The translations under genes were made by a program, and so were the position numbers. Below the pieces are notes generated by a model that was not told where the DNA came from, searched no databases, and saw nothing but the letters and a program-made list of their open reading frames with translations. From the NCBI GenBank assembly GCA_001662425.1, contig BDDC01000041.1:95484-148874 (forward strand): a DNA stretch of 53,391 bases, in the 5' to 3' direction. Positions 35,101 to 45,707 of the stretch are shown here, one piece after another. This DNA is from Chlamydomonas sphaeroides. Its lineage: Eukaryota > Chlorophyta > Chlorophyceae > Chlamydomonadales > Chlamydomonadaceae. Every line of letters starts with the position of its first letter. The first letter of the stretch is position 1.

Positions 35101-38100
35101 ATGGAGGGGCAGGCAGCAGGCGTGGGGAGGTCGTCCGGCGGTAGCGTAGGGCCGCCGCCGACGGATCTGGTCCCCACAGCTTGGGGAGTCGGTCAGGTGG
35201 GCAGCTAGCACAGCACCCTGCTGCTCTCACTTTCCGCTGTAGGCCTCCATCATGTGGGTGTTGGCCTTGGGCCGCAGCTGCTCGTGGTCGCCTGGGGACC
35301 AAGGACGGACCGAGGAAGATGGGGCGTACGGGCAGGAATGGCGGGGCCCGCAGGCGCTCAGAAAGTGGGCCGCATGCGATGGGTCGGGCTGGCGGGACCC
35401 GGGCGCGGCATCGATCACAACTCGGCGGGTGGCCCAAGCAGCCACGACCCACCGATGAGCACCAGGTGCTCCACGGACGGCACCAGGCACGCCAGCACGT
35501 GCGCCTCGAACACCTCGGCCGCCTCCTCCACAATCACAACCTGCCGGCGACAGAGGTCACCAGCAAGTAAGCAAGCAAGCGCGGTGGCAGCAGCGGCGTC
35601 GGAGCGGACCAGGGATGGTCGCGTGGCGTGGGATGGCGGTGAGGACAGCGGCGCAACTGTGTCAACAGTTCGTGTCAACTTGACAAACGGGGGACCATTA
35701 ATGCTGACGCGACATCCTACGTTCCAGTACGTCAGGCCCCGCTCTGCCGCCCCCGAAACCCCGTACATGCATGCATCCCACCTTGGGTCCAAGAGCGCGC
35801 ATGAGGTGCTGCGCCGCCGCCAGCCCCGTGGTGGTGACGCCGACGACCCGGGCCTTGCGCAACTCCGCCAGCTTCATGCGGTCGTGCTTCTCCTGATGGG
35901 TTATTTTCGTGTGTCAGGGTGGGGTCGTGGGGCATCCCGCTCGAGATAGAAGACTTCTTGCCAGAAGTAGGAATCCTTCTACATTGGCGGGGATGATCTC
36001 CCCGTCGAGCAGGGGCATCATTGCGGCAGGGCGATGTGCGACATACAAGTGCTGCACGCACCGTGAAGGCGGCAGCATGGCGGGTAGGAGCAACCAAGCA
36101 CGGGCAGTCGCCAGGCCGCCAGCCAGCAGCCAGGCCACAGGCAGGTAGGCAGGCAGGCAGGCAGGCAGGCGAGCGGGCAAGCAACCGAGCCAGCAGAGCC
36201 GCACCTGCTGCCGCTCCAGGATCTGCCGCATGCTGCGCTGCGCGTTGTGGACCTCCTCACCCAGCGCCACCAGCCGCAGCCGGCGGAGCTCGGCGTACAG
36301 CCGCCGGCGCTCGGGCCTGCACGCACGCACGGACGGAGGCGGCACATGTACGGCAGACTCGTACGGCAGCAGGAACGAACACGTGCCGTGGACGAGGTGC
36401 GGCCAGCAGAGCGCCGACGCGTGCGTGAATGTGGTTCGGCAGCGTTGACGGCCGCACAACAGTCGACCGCACTGCCCCGGCGCCACAGGGCAGTCGTGGC
36501 TGGTATGTAGGACGAATACGACGAATGAAGGGCCGCCCGCACGCACGCACGCACGCACCCGCTCATCTCCCACACCGACCGCGCCGCCAGCAGCTCGCCC
36601 AGCGGCCGGTCCTGGCGGCACAGCGCCTCCACCTCCCGCCTCGACAGCAGCGCGCCGGGCTCCCGCGGCGCGGCCAGGGCGGCGGCCTGCTGCCCCGCTG
36701 CGACCGCGCCGCCGCCGTCGCCGTCGCCATCTGACCTCCCCACGGCCTCCGCCGCCACCCACACGCCCACCAGCAGCTGCTCCATTGACGACTGCGCCCG
36801 CCAGCCCTCGAGCCGCGCCGCGCCGGCGTCGTCTTCACCGTCTTCGGCACCCTCCTCCCCCTCCCCGGCGCCAAGCGCGGCCGCGGCTCTCGCCTGCCCC
36901 TCGTCCTCGCCCCGGTCCCGCTCCTCCTGGCCGCCGTCGTCGTCCTCCTCCTCCTCGCCCTCGTCCTCCCACTCGTCAGTCGCCTCGTACTCCCTACGAA
37001 CGCCCTGCGCCTCGTACCCCGCCGCCGCCGCCGGACCCAGGCGGCCCAGCTGGTTGTCAGACCAGGGGTCGCCCTGCAGCCAGTCCTCCAGGAGGCCCAC
37101 CACACCCGCCCGGCTGCGGGGCCGCTTGCCGGCAGAGAACGAGTGGTACAGGGAGGTGTACAAACCCGAATGGTCGAGGTGTAGAGTCGCGGCGAGCGAC
37201 ATCCAGTTGAGGGCCGGCGTCGCCGGCTTGGCGCCGCGCGACCGCAGCTGCGGCCGCGACGCCTCCTGCGCTTCCGCCCTGCTTGATTGCATGCAAGTGA
37301 GGGGATGGTGGAGGCGGTGCGTGCGGTGCGGTGGCGGCTGGGTTAGGTGCACGCGGCGGCAGCGGGGCACGGTAAGGCAGCTGCTGGCTGTGCGCCCAAG
37401 GAACGAGTCGACGCTCGACGGCTGCTGGGTCCATCCAGCCCACCTGCACTCCCGCAGCAGCGCCAGCACATCATCCTGCCGCATCTCCAGATCGTCGCGC
37501 CGGTCGTAAAAGGCCTTGGTGGCGGGGGGCTGCGGGCAGCAGGCACTTACGAGGTCAGCCAGGTCGGCCATGTCAGCCAGGTCGGCCAGGTTCGGCTCCC
37601 GCTACGTGCCCCATGGCCCAGTAGCCCCGCGCAGGAAGGGGCACCCGGTGACACGCTACCCTTGGGTCAGCAGCACGCCCCCGGCCCTCACGCGCCCATC
37701 CACGCACCCGCTTCACGCGGTTGTGCAGCGCCAGCCGGGCCACCCTCTCGCTGCGGCTGCGGCCGCCCAGCCGTATGATGGAGCCCTCGGGGCAGCCCCG
37801 CTCCATCAGGCCCTCCAGGTACTGGTCCAGTGCATGGTTGGTGTAGGTCACCACCAGCAGCGGGCCCAGGCCGGGCCGGGGCGGCGGGGAGGGGGAGCGG
37901 CGGGGCTGGGGCTGGCGCTGTTGCCGTTGTCGTGGATGTTGAAGTCGTGACCAAAGCCGTCGTCGATGGCGGAGCCCGGGGCACGCACGTGGCGTATGTG
38001 GTCAACGGCGGTTGACTGGCGGAGGCCCCGGCATGGTGAGCGGCGCGGGTGGCGGCACATGGCAGGAGGCCTGGTGAGCGGCACGAGCGGCATAGGGCAG

Positions 38101-41100
38101 GAGGCCTGCAGGGCGGGCCAGCGGCGCACCTACCCTGCTGTTGTGTCTGCGCCTGTATGGTGTTGGTAGCGTTGGCCAGCAGCAGCAGCGTGGCCTGGAT
38201 GGACAGGTAGGTCTTGCCTGGGGGCGGGGGAGGGAGGGGAGGGGAGGGGAGGGAGGGCAGGAGATGGGCAGGCCAGGGGCCGGGCCACGTGGTGCGCGGC
38301 CCTCCCGCGACGTCGAGCACATGTATGTATGCAGCCGGGTGCGGGTGCGGTGCGGTGCGGTGGCACTGGGATTAGGTAGCGCCTCCGACAGCAAGCAAGC
38401 GAGCCGCACCCGTGCCGGGCGGGCCCTGCAGCACCGCCAGCTCCTGGGTCAGGAAGGCGGCCAGCGCCTCCGCCTGCGGCCCGTCCAGCGAGGTGGCCGC
38501 CAGCAGCTCCGCCAGCGGGAAGGCGCCGCCGCCGCTGGGGAGGCCGGACACGGGCACTCGGGCCAGCGCGGCCCGCAGCCTGCGGCACCAGGGCGGTGGT
38601 TGAGGCAAGGCACAGGTCGGGTACACCTTTCTTGGCATTGCACGGGCGTGTGTGTGTGCAGGGGCCACGTGCGGCCTCGCTCGCGCCACGCCGGCTGTCA
38701 AACTGACGAGGCGGGGGTGCGCCGCTGCGACCCTGCCTCGCTCGCACCTGGCCTGCTCGTGCTCGTCCAGGTCCGCCAGCCTGCGCTCGTCCACCAGCAC
38801 CGACATGTCGTACACGGCTCCGTCCTGTGGGAGGAGAGGAAGGTAGGGGCCAGCTCAGGGGCCCCACTGCTCAGTGTGTAGCAGCAGTAGCCGCCCGCAA
38901 CTACATGAGGACCTGAAGGAGTGAGCTGCTGACGGTCCCACTCACGGCCAGGTAGGCGGGCGGGCCGGGCTTGGCTGGCGGCGAGGTGTCCCAGGGCGTG
39001 GGAGGCAGCAGGTGCTGGCCCAGTGGCAGCGGCGAGGAGGCCATGGCCTGGGGCTCAGGCAGGGGGCAAGGGGCAGAGGGCCACATCACTCACAGGCTGG
39101 GGCCACGGAGGCGCGCAGCGAGGTGCGGGCAGCTGATGCGGGTGGAGGGCGGTTGCGGACGCGGGAGCCGGCGGGACCACTAGAGACCACTATCCCGCCC
39201 GCCCCTTCCCCTGCCTGCTGTCTCCTGGAAAGAATGCAGCCCAGCCAGCCACTCGCCTGCATCGCCTCCAGCACGGGCCGCACAGCGAAGAAGGCGTTGC
39301 GGTCCTGCACCAGCACCACCTCGCAGCCGCCGCCAGCGCCCGCCACCAGCGCCCCCAGCAGCGCGCCCTGCCGCTGCCCATCCACCACCCTGCGCATGTG
39401 ACCCAGGCGGCCCAGGGCGGCCCAGGGCGGCACGTGGGGTGGGCCGTGGGGTGCGCCGTGTGACACAAACACCTACCAGGGGGGCGGGGTCTGCCGGCAT
39501 GATTTGCTGGATGCTGCTGGCCACGGCGCCGCGCGCGCTGGTGCTTTGGGGCAAACGCCTCGCCATGCGCCTCGCTCGTCCCCAGGCGCCGCGCTAGCTG
39601 GCTGTTCACTCCAGCCCCACGCGCACCTGACGCCCACCCAGGGCCGGCCGCCCTCCCCCAGCTCCTCCTGCCGCAGCACCACCTCGGCCACCGCCATGTG
39701 CTGCTGCTGGGGCTGCCCCTGCCCCTCCGTCGTCTGGTCCTGCGGCAACTGCCAAACCAGCACCGCCAGGCTGTTGGCCATGAGCTGCCGGCCGGCAGCC
39801 CACCAGGCCGCCAGGTCCCGGTGCGGCGGCGGCTCGACCGACACCTGCGCGGCGAGGTATGCATGGGAAGTGGAAGGGGAGGACAATTGCAATGGGACGT
39901 GTTCGTTTTCGTGCAAAGCAAAATCAAGCCGCAGAACGCGATTGCACGATCGCCACTGCTGCTGGTGACCCCGCAGGTCTGCGGGTCCATCGCACTCCGA
40001 CCCCGCCCGTGAGAAGCAAGGCAAGGGTGAGTGTGTGGGAGGAAGTGGGGGATGGCAGGGGGTCGAGGAAGGAGCCTTGCCGTCAGCCCCCGCACCAGCA
40101 GGTAGTCGTGCCTCAGCCCCTCCAGTTGCACGCCGCGAAACACCGACAGGTCCAGGCCCTGCCCGCCGCCGCCGCCGCCGCCGGCGGGACGGGTCCCGGC
40201 CACGGCCGCCGCCGCGGGCGGGGCTCCGCTCGCCACGCCCTGCACAGAAGATCGGGCGGTCGGCTCAGCCTCACTGTGGATACCTGCCTCCCATCGTGAC
40301 AGCCGAGGCAGGGTAGATGCCGTAATGAAGAAGCAAGGGCACGCACGAGGAGCCGCTCGCTGGTCGCCGGCTGCAGGGTGCGCCTCAAGGGCGGGCGCGG
40401 GACGGTGGCAGGCCGAGGCCCTGCCCAGCGCCCTGCCTGGCCCACCGTGCCCCTCCCTTCCCATGCCAGCACCCCAATGACTTCCACGCCGGTTCCCTAG
40501 TTGTAAAGTCAGCCACGCCGCCCACCCACCTGCACGAGTGTCATGCCGCCCGCGTCCACGAAGCCCCGAAGCGCCTCCGCCAGCGGCGCTATAGCATCGT
40601 GGCGCATCAGCCTGAACAGGCAGTCCAGTCGGGCCCAGGCGGCGCCGCGGGGGCGCAGGTGCTCTGGCAGCCAGTCCGCCCTGCAAGTGATAGGGCGGGG
40701 GGTGCGGGGTGGCGGCGGAGTTATGGAAGGCTTGTGATAGCCGCTCGTTCGGCTGAGTGCCTGCAGGCACTCACCAGTCCTCATGTCCAGAGACTGGCCC
40801 CAACCCTGGCCCCAACACCCAACCCGCACCCACACCATGCGCTAACTCCCCGTCCCCCAAGGCCGCAGCCAGGCACCTGTTGGGCGGCAGGTACGGCGGC
40901 GCCGCGGCCAGCAGCTCGCGCAGCGTCGGCACCACCGCCACCGCTGTGAAGTCGTCGCAGTCGTTGTCGTGGCGCGGGCCGCCGGGCCGCAGCTCGCCTG
41001 CCAGCGGTGGGCAGCGGGAGGGTCCGGCGGCGCGGCGGATGCAGGGACATGGCCGCAGGTGAGTGCGGCTGGTTTGAGGGCACCGAAGACCCCAAGTGGC

Positions 41101-43064
41101 TGGTGAGGTAGGGACCTGGTGACGTCCGTACCTGGCAGGTCCTCGGGTCGAAGTACTGGCAGTGGAGCCGCCGCCTTGGCCGCCGCCACCGGGCTCGGCG
41201 GGGCGTGCACGCCTAGGATCCTGCAGGTGGCGGCGGCGCAGGAAGGGTCACGCAGGGATCGGGCCGCTGGCTGGGCGCCAGCCACCAATCACGCCCATGC
41301 GCCTGCCCACGCACCAGCGCGCGTTCTGGATGATCTTCAGCGCCCGTCGCGCCCTGCTGTCGCCGCCGCCGGCACTGCCACTACCATGGCCGCCTCCCGC
41401 CGGCGCTGCCGCGGCCCGCTCCGCGGCTGCCAGCAGGCGGTCGTAGGGGCCTCGCAGCGCGTCCCTCGCGTCGGGCGCCTGGCCGTGGCACAGCAGCTCG
41501 CGCACCAGCGTCACCAGCGGCTCGGCGACGTCCAGCCAGGAGGGGGCGGTAGGGGGCTGCGGCGGGAGAGAGGGGTTGGACACGTGTGAGGGCGAGGGGA
41601 GTGTGGTAACGCCAGGCCCCCGGGCGAGGAGGGCGAGGGCGGTCGGGCCAGGGCAGCACGGGCCATGCAGCCTGGGCCGTGCAGGAAAGCGGCGCACGCA
41701 GCCGCGGCGGGCTGGGCAGGGGCAGGCGCAGGCGCAGGTGATGCGGCCAGTGGACCGGGTCGCTGGCGGCGCCGTCAGCCTGGCCCTACGCCGCCGGCTC
41801 ACTGTTGCTGCCGGCGGCAATCCCAGTGGCTGCTGCCCCCAGCCGTAGGACTGCCGCGGCGGCGGCATCGGCGGCTGCCTCGGGCTCTCGTCCAGCAGCC
41901 GCTCCAAGCCCGCGGCCAGGGCGGCCAGGTTGGTGCACTGCCGCACCGCGGCCCAGGCGCCCGCCATGCCGCCGCCGGGGCTGCGGCTCAGGTGGCTGCT
42001 GAGTGCCCCGTGGCACAGCAGTCGCAGGCACGGCAGCAAGCGGGGCAGCGCCTCCCCCAGCCGCACGGCGGATGCCGCGGCGCTCTGCGGCGGAGAGGGC
42101 GAGGGAGCGGCACGCAGCCCTTGTTTGTGCCTTGTGGTCGTCCTAAGATGCGTCGGCAGCTCACGGTGAGTCGATCAAGGTACCGGTACGCGACGCAGTC
42201 GACTCGGATACGAGGGCTGATAGGCAACATGGCGGCGAGGCCAGGTCCGGGCCAGCGGGCGACGCCGCCACCGTGCCCATCGGTGAACAGGCGCCGACGC
42301 ACAGCTCTGTATGTCCCAGGCCCCCGCCCGCCCCCGCTCTAATGCACGCACGCAGGCCGCCGGCCTGGCCACACAGCACAGCGGCAAGCTGCAGCGTGAG
42401 CGGTCCGGTCCCTCCATCCCAGCGCTCGCACCTGGTCCGAGCCGCCGCCCGTGGCCTCCAGCAACACGCCCTCCAGGTACAGCCGCGCGCCGCCGTTCCG
42501 CGCCGCCAGCGCGTCCACCACCACGTCCGTCTGCTCCGGGTCGCCACTGCTCAGCAGCTCCAACCCCGCCTCGACCCACCGCTCCGCTTGGGACGGGGTC
42601 AAGTCGGGAAATTGTGATAAGTGTAGGAATGTCGATTTCGGCGTGAACGCCTGCCCGCCGCGACCTTGGCCGCGGCCGTTACCACCGCCGCCGTCACCGC
42701 GCGGGCCCGGGCCGCGGCCCGAGGCGCCGTCGAAGGGCTGCCGCGGCGTGGCCCCTGTGGCGCTAGGCGGAGGCAGGAGCCAGGGAGGGGCTGCGAGGCG
42801 CGGCAGGCAGGGCCCGGACCCGGCGAGGCGCTGCCTGCGCGACGCGAGGCGGGGGGCGCCGCAGCCCGGGCCCGCGCGGCCGCGCAGGGGCCCTTGGCAG
42901 GCCCTCATGCGGGTGCCAGTCAGCTGTGGCGCGTAGGCTCGTCCAGCTGAGCTGCTGGCTGCAGCGCTGCGCACCTCTGCAGAGTACGCACCCGCAACGC
43001 CCCACACCTTGAGGCCCGAATCTCGGATGGAGCCCCGCGAGGTCCGTGACGCTCACGGCGCCAT
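26101..43064 (-). CDS. ZNFX1-like SF1 helicase with NFX1 and RZ zinc fingers
   Basis: ZNFX1 proteins are UPF1-related RNA helicases in small-RNA and antiviral pathways; the algal role is unknown. The first coding exon is probably 8 nt (43057-43064, ATGGCGCC then GTGAGC). Next come 42432-42762, 41803-42084, 41315-41556, 41132-41220, 40877-40997, 40530-40680, 40096-40239, 39627-39844 and 39477-39537, then many more. Helicase motifs: GPPGTG (end about 38408) split by an intron from KTYLSIQATLL (about 38219); TNHALDQYLEGL near 37840; VEEAAEV and DHEQLRPKAN at 35530-35240; NFQGEEARLIIASVTCSNP and NRVNVMLSRAQHG at 33720-33430. A 240-residue acidic insert lies at 36560-37280. Cys/His-rich NFX1 fingers fill about 33020-30600. 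A RING-like LPCGHAF...CPECR follows (30200-29915), then Ala/Gly-rich linkers. The last exon encodes the RZ finger CRNGHAYLVGECG...CPQCGAPIG; the stop is TAG. Confidence 0.93.
26221..26350 (-). repeat. Duplicated 3' splice site and exon start of the RZ finger
   Basis: The 30-bp sequence GGCGTGGCCGTTGCGGCACC plus its next ten bases occurs identically at 26221-26250 and 26321-26350, exactly 100 bp apart. On the minus strand each copy carries the acceptor GGCCAG followed by the codons for CRNGHA. Only the copy nearer the stop leads in frame into YLVGECGN. Confidence 0.88.
31741..31790. repeat. CTAGGG-like interstitial repeat
   Basis: A short imperfect run of GGGCTA units lies in an intron of the zinc-finger part of the ZNFX1-like gene. 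It resembles telomeric DNA only loosely. Confidence 0.75.
36139..36172. repeat. (GGCA)n tetranucleotide microsatellite
   Basis: Seven to eight GGCA units lie in an intron of the ZNFX1-like gene, upstream (gene sense) of the exon ending LVALG...SMRQILERQQ. Confidence 0.8.
37554..37589. repeat. 18-bp tandem duplication
   Basis: Two copies of GTCAGCCAGGTCGGCCA(T/G) lie between the TNHALDQ exon and the next exon of the ZNFX1-like gene, probably in an intron. Confidence 0.75.
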
Positions 43065-43252
43065 GAAGCCCTAACCAACGCACGGCCCCCAGCCAAACGC
43101 GCCCTGCCCATTACATACCACGCCCACAGCGCTGCGGTGCACACAGCGCCGGCCCCTAGCCAAGGCCCACTCGCGCAAGGCGCCTCGAGCTGCGCTGCCA
43201 GCGTCGTAACGCTCGGTCCGGACCTCGGGCTCCTCCCTTTCGCGCCCCAGCC
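43065..43252. promoter_or_regulatory. Compact bidirectional promoter, ZNFX1-like / ubiquitin-like gene
   Basis: Only 188 bp separate the ATG of the minus-strand helicase gene from the ATG of the plus-strand ubiquitin-like gene. Both 5' UTRs and any core promoters must lie here or overlap the first exons. No TATA box was seen. Confidence 0.6.
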
Positions 43253-44706
43253 ATGCGAGCCATCGCCTGCAGCGGCACGGCCCGGCTGCCTGCGAGGGGC
43301 CCCCCGTGCGCGGCGCGGCGACCCGCGGCGGCCCTGGGCCTCCAGCGCCGCCACTCGCCCACGCCTCGCCGCCACCCGCTGGCGGTCGTGGCCGCGGCCT
43401 CGGCCCAGGGCGGCGGGCACCCGCCCGAGCGGCAGCCCTCCCGCGACCCCGCCCCGCTGCCGCCGGCCTTCCAGTTCGACCTGACGCCGCCGGAGCGGCC
43501 CGCGCCCGTCCCCTCAAGCCTGGACTTCCTGGCGCGCGAGGTGCGGTACGGCAGGGGGCGGGACCGTGGGACCGGGGGGCGGCGGGCACAGAACCTGTTT
43601 GGGTTTCGTGTAGGCGATGCGGCTTGTGGGCCAGGGCAGCGGGCGCTCGTGAGGTGCGGTGCGAGGCTTTAGGCGGGCGCTCGTGGCCCCTCCAGCCTGG
43701 CATGCGAGGTGCGGGCAACCGCGCCAGAGCACTTGCCCCGGTGCCCCTCGCCCCTGGGGGCCCCGTTGCCTGTCCCTGCCGCCGCTCCCTCACCGCCACA
43801 CCGGCGCGCACAGGTGTCCGCAGGGCGCTGCTGCTGCTGCTGCGGCCGGCAGCGCGCTGGTGCCGGTGCGCGTGCGGCTGCTGACGGGCGCCGCCATCGA
43901 CCTGGAGCTGCCGGCAGACGCCACCGTGCGGGCGCTGAAGGCGATGCTGCAGGCGCGCACAGGTGGGGCCGCGCGCCGTGCGAGGCTGCGGCTGGGGGGC
44001 TGCGGCCCAATGGCTTTGGGCCGCGGCCCTGCGAACGCGACCTGGCCGGCGGTCGCGGCCTGCGCTGGCGAAGCGGAGTCGAGTGCCCCGCGTCGGCGGC
44101 CGCCCGGCTGCTGCCCCCTGCCGCCGCACCTGTGCCCCCTGCCGCGGCCCTCCTGCCCCTGCCAGGCCTGGCGCCCTCCGAGCAGCGGCTGGTGCACGGC
44201 GCCAAGAGCATGGCCGACACGCAGCCGCTGGCCGCCTACAACGTGCAGCCCGCGGACCAGGTGCGCCGCCCCCCGCCCGGGGTTGGGGGAACGGGGAGGA
44301 GCGGCGCCGCCAGCCGGGGTTGGGGGCCAGGGGATGAGCGGCGCCGCCGGCCGGGGTTTGGGGAAAGGGGAGGAGCGGCGCGGGCTCTGTGCTGCCGCCT
44401 CCGCAACGGGGCGGCCTTGCGGCGTTGAGGGCTGGGTGGCCCAGAGCCCAGGGCCGCAGGTGCTGCGGTGCGAGCATTGCACCCATCACACACGTTGCTG
44501 CAGCCGCGGCCAGGGTTGGGTGGGTCCTAGCGACCAGGGGCGAACCCCCCTCCCACTTCGCTGAGGAACTGAGGACCGTGAAAACACCGCCGCTGGACGG
44601 ATCGCTGCCTGACTGGCAAGCTGCGCAGCACCCCTCAGCTGACAAGCGTCCCTGCTCCGGCGGCCTTTCGCAGATCGTGCTGGTTACACGGCTGCGTGGC
44701 GGCTGA
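43253..44706 (+). CDS. Ubiquitin-like protein ending in RLRGG, transit-peptide-like N-terminus
   Basis: Four exons with consistent phases (43253-43540, 43824-43962, 44166-44260, 44674-44706) give 184 residues. Residues 1-50 are rich in Arg, Ala, Pro and Ser and end in VVAAAS-like residues, as in an algal chloroplast transit peptide. A Pro-rich linker follows (FQFDLTPPERP). The last 76 residues align without gaps to ubiquitin and share about 29 positions. They include LTG at 8-10, Lys27, Lys48, the QRL turn, YN at 59-60 and V70; Ile44 is Val. Lys6, 11, 29, 33 and 63 are replaced. The protein ends exactly at RLRGG followed by TGA, so the diglycine is already exposed. It is either a conjugated modifier or a domain protein mimicking one. 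The neighbour behind it is convergent; a TGTAA lies 207 nt after the stop. Confidence 0.85.
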
Positions 44707-45707
44707 GTAGAGGGAGCTGCGGCGCTGCGTCGTGACGCTGCGACGGCGCCGCTAGGACTCGAGCGACTGGGGCCAAGCTGGGGATACCGATGATGATGGT
44801 GGTTGAGGTTGAGCTGGCGGCAGCGACGGCGGTGTGTGCCTGTACGGCAGCGCGATACCGCTCCTTTGCCTCTTCGCCAAGGTGCTGTGTGGCACGACCG
44901 GCGCAATCGAAGTGTAACGCATTACAAGGAGACCAGCGCGGACAGGCGCACGAGCGCGGCCTCGACTCACTTCTGCCGACCGCCGCTACGCACCAGCCGC
45001 CAGGCCCAGAAACCCTTACCTGTGGGCACTCATGTCTCGTGTCGCCGCGCTGGCCGCCACGCAGAGCCATCATCCCACACCGCGCCTTCTTGTCTCGGCG
45101 GCATCGTGCTCGGCGCCGCCAGGCTCGGGCATCCCTTCTTTAGGTCTTCGGGTGCAGGCTCGGCGCAGCCACCTTGCATGCTCGCCGACGGCTCGTGTGT
45201 GTGTGTGCTCTTGTGCCGACACGGCGCGCCGCCATCGCCATCGCCATGGGCATCAACACCATCATGGTCATCTTTGGTACCGTCATCAGGGGCTCGTCAT
45301 AGGACATCATGGCTTTGTCATGCTCGGGCCCGTACGGCTTGTACGGCTCATCGTACACATGGGGCACCGCGACCTGCAACGTACGGGCGGGGCGGGCGGC
45401 TGGGCGGCGCCGACCCAGGAGCATGGCACTCGAGCCCTCACACGAGGGCCCCCGCTGCTCCGCTACGAGCCCCACCGCCTGGCCGCTCACCCCTTGCCCC
45501 GTACGCGGTGTCTAAAACCCCAACCCCGCAATCGGGCGCAACCGCAATCTGCCTCCAGCCGCTAGGCGTCCTCGGGCTCGTTCCGCCGCAGGGCGCAGGC
45601 CACACCCGGGGCCACACTCCTCCGGTGGCCCTATGTGTCCGGCCGCGCCGCTCAGTCCCTGCGGCGACGAGGGGACAGCAAGCAGGGCCAACGACACGGT
45701 TTCACGG
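44707..45707. other. Convergent 3' region, ubiquitin-like gene / SR gene
   Basis: This contains a plus-strand TGTAA (44913-44917) and a minus-strand TGTAA (44922-44926). On the minus strand, a TTGCAG acceptor-like site at about 45380 is followed by an open stretch reading VYDEPYKPYGPEHDKAMMSY (to about 45240) with lower GC. This may be 3' UTR of the SR gene, an alternative last exon, or part of a small unrecognised gene. Confidence 0.5.
44913..44926. terminator. Palindromic TGTAA-CGCA-TTACA, likely two-way poly(A) signal
   Basis: TGTAACGCATTACA carries the chlorophyte poly(A) signal on both strands, four bases apart. It lies 207 nt past the ubiquitin-like stop and about 780 nt past the SR stop. 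Confidence 0.65.

Noticed and set aside
36536..36562. GCAC repeat as a regulatory array
   Set aside because: It is a short simple repeat in an intron with no strand-specific motif or conservation evidence.
43071..44906. Minus-strand open frame of more than 600 codons
   Set aside because: It is the shadow of the ubiquitin-like gene and its introns on the other strand; composition is Arg/Pro/Ala-rich without domains.
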